Source of the DNA: Symsagittifera roscoffensis | Lineage: Eukaryota; Xenacoelomorpha; Acoela; Convolutidae | Reading direction: 5' to 3' | DNA length: 64,000 nucleotides | NCBI RefSeq assembly: GCF_963678635.1 | Contig: NC_087066.1 | Coordinates: 56,748,312 to 56,812,311, forward strand | Shown here: in pieces, positions 63,216 through 64,000 of the stretch | Position numbering within the stretch: position 1 is the stretch's first letter | How the letters are laid out: each line of letters begins with the position of its first letter | The notes under the pieces: model-generated | What the model was told of the DNA's origin: nothing | The model's input: the letters and a program-made list of their open reading frames with translations, nothing else | The model's database searches: none | Program-made: the position numbers and the translations under genes

Positions 63216-64000
63216 TAACCCTTAGTCTGAGGATGGTAAGTCGTTGAGTGCGCTTGAGCAACGTGTGACCTCTTCATCAATTCTTTTGTCAGGTCACCCA
63301 CGAAGGCTTTCCCGTTGTCCGACTGAAATGTCATCGGACAACTATATCGTGATATCCAATGTGTTATAAAGTGGTCACAAGTCACCTCCGCTGAGGCTGT
63401 TTGACAGGGCATCGCTTCCACCAACTTTGTAAACTGGTCTATTATGACCAGTATCTGGTTATATCCCGACTCTGTCATGCAGATCTTCTGATGGTCTATC
63501 TGCACAACCTCATTGAATTCCGAGCTCTCAACGGACTTGAGTGGGAACTTCATCTTCCTTGGGTCTTTCACATGTAGACATGCCAGACTATCGTTCACCC
63601 ATCTCTCGCAGGCCTTCCTCATTCCCGGCCAATCAAACCTGTGTAGTATTCTCTGTTGCACTTTGTCTATCCCCTGATGCCCAATTTGATCGTGCGATCT
63701 AAATAACACCTCCGTCTCGTACAAGTTTGGTAGTATGATGACGTTATCCTTGTGTAGTACCTACTCCTCATCCTTTCTCCTGCATGCTACCACCCCATCG
63801 GCTGTGTGATAGAGCAAATCTTTCCTCTCCTTGCAGAACTGGCTCATGATCATTTAGCTGTCTTTTTCTAGGTCCCCTTTCTCATCGGCTCCCGTCCGGA
63901 TCCATTTGGAGAGGTCGCTTGTCATCTTGTCATTCTTTTGGGCTCTTATGAGATCCGACAGCCTATATCTCGCCTTGACGTGTTCCTTCAGTGCCATTAT
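63215..64000 (-). pseudogene. Element B integrase finger and catalytic core (partial Pol)
   Basis: One frame with stops at 63854-63856 (TAA) and 63761-63763 (TAG). HHCC finger: HDQIGH is intact but the first Cys of the pair is Ser (SLACLH). The core keeps the first Asp (QIDHQKI) and the second (QSDNGKAF). RT and RNase H lie beyond the window edge. Together with the displaced and altered third acidic residue, this integrase is inactive. Confidence 0.8.

Larger units (their letters stand above)
43236..64000 (-). mobile_element. Decayed giant Ty3/Gypsy-like element B with tandemly duplicated 3' end
   Basis: Same gene order as element A on the minus strand: integrase (right edge), macro-like domain, coiled-coil protein, SGNH hydrolase, SGNH-like module, giant protein, C-terminal tail, 3' UTR, LTR2. 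Post-Pol length (52207-60878) is almost equal to that of A. Every frame is broken by stops or shifts. The 5' half lies beyond the window. The 3' end plus LTR2 is present twice (43381-49143 and 49144-54886). Confidence 0.88.

Noticed and set aside
1-64000. A CRISPR array or other prokaryotic defence locus
   Set aside because: Tandem repeats here (30 bp, 24 bp, 185 bp, minisatellites) have no regularly spaced unique spacers, and the whole content is eukaryotic transposon sequence.

Overview
The window is eukaryotic, almost certainly animal, repeat-rich DNA. I see no convincing host exon, tRNA, rRNA or bacterial-style gene. Nearly every recognisable coding stretch belongs to a mobile element: two giant Ty3/Gypsy-like LTR retrotransposons, three solo LTRs of the same superfamily, two CR1/jockey-like non-LTR elements (one with a 2A peptide behind a signal peptide), two Penelope-like fragments with GIY-YIG endonuclease, and an internally deleted hAT DNA transposon with a perfect 8-bp target duplication. 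An aquatic invertebrate is plausible from this mixture, but the species cannot be told from the sequence.

Layout. (1) 1-23815: element A on the minus strand, about 24.7 kb when complete. Read 3' to 5' in window coordinates, it has a 992-bp 5' LTR (22824-23815), a 3.1-kb leader full of a GGAGGGT/ACCCTCC heptamer, a coiled-coil gag-like ORF, a gag-protease ORF, an 1887-aa RT-RNase H-integrase ORF that ends in a macro-like domain, and then about 8.7 kb of further coding sequence (coiled coil, SGNH hydrolase, a second SGNH-like module, and a 1743-aa protein I do not recognise). The last 106 bp of its 3' LTR lie at the window start. (2) 23816-29510: non-LTR element C1 (minus), into which A inserted, and C2 (plus), split by solo LTR4. 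(3) 29511-43235: AT-rich sequence with solo LTR5 inside Penelope-like sequence, a second Penelope-like remnant, the hAT element and a long hairpin. (4) 43236-64000: element B (minus), a decayed relative of A with the same gene order. Its 3' end and LTR2 (interrupted by solo LTR3) are duplicated in tandem as two 5.75-kb units, and it runs off the right edge.

The A/B comparison is the key evidence. Both carry the macro-like domain at the Pol C-terminus and the same post-Pol order (coiled coil, SGNH, SGNH-like, giant protein, C-terminal tail) with nearly equal length (8.7 kb). The extra genes are therefore inherited parts of a retrotransposon family, not chance captures. A has 105/106 identical visible LTR bases and long ORFs but also several single in-frame stops and frameshifts. 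B is clearly a pseudo-element.

Inferred working model: Gag, protease and Pol supply replication. The macro-like and SGNH modules might act on ADP-ribose and ester or acyl groups of host or element molecules. The role of the giant protein is unknown. No envelope-like protein (signal peptide plus membrane anchor) is apparent.
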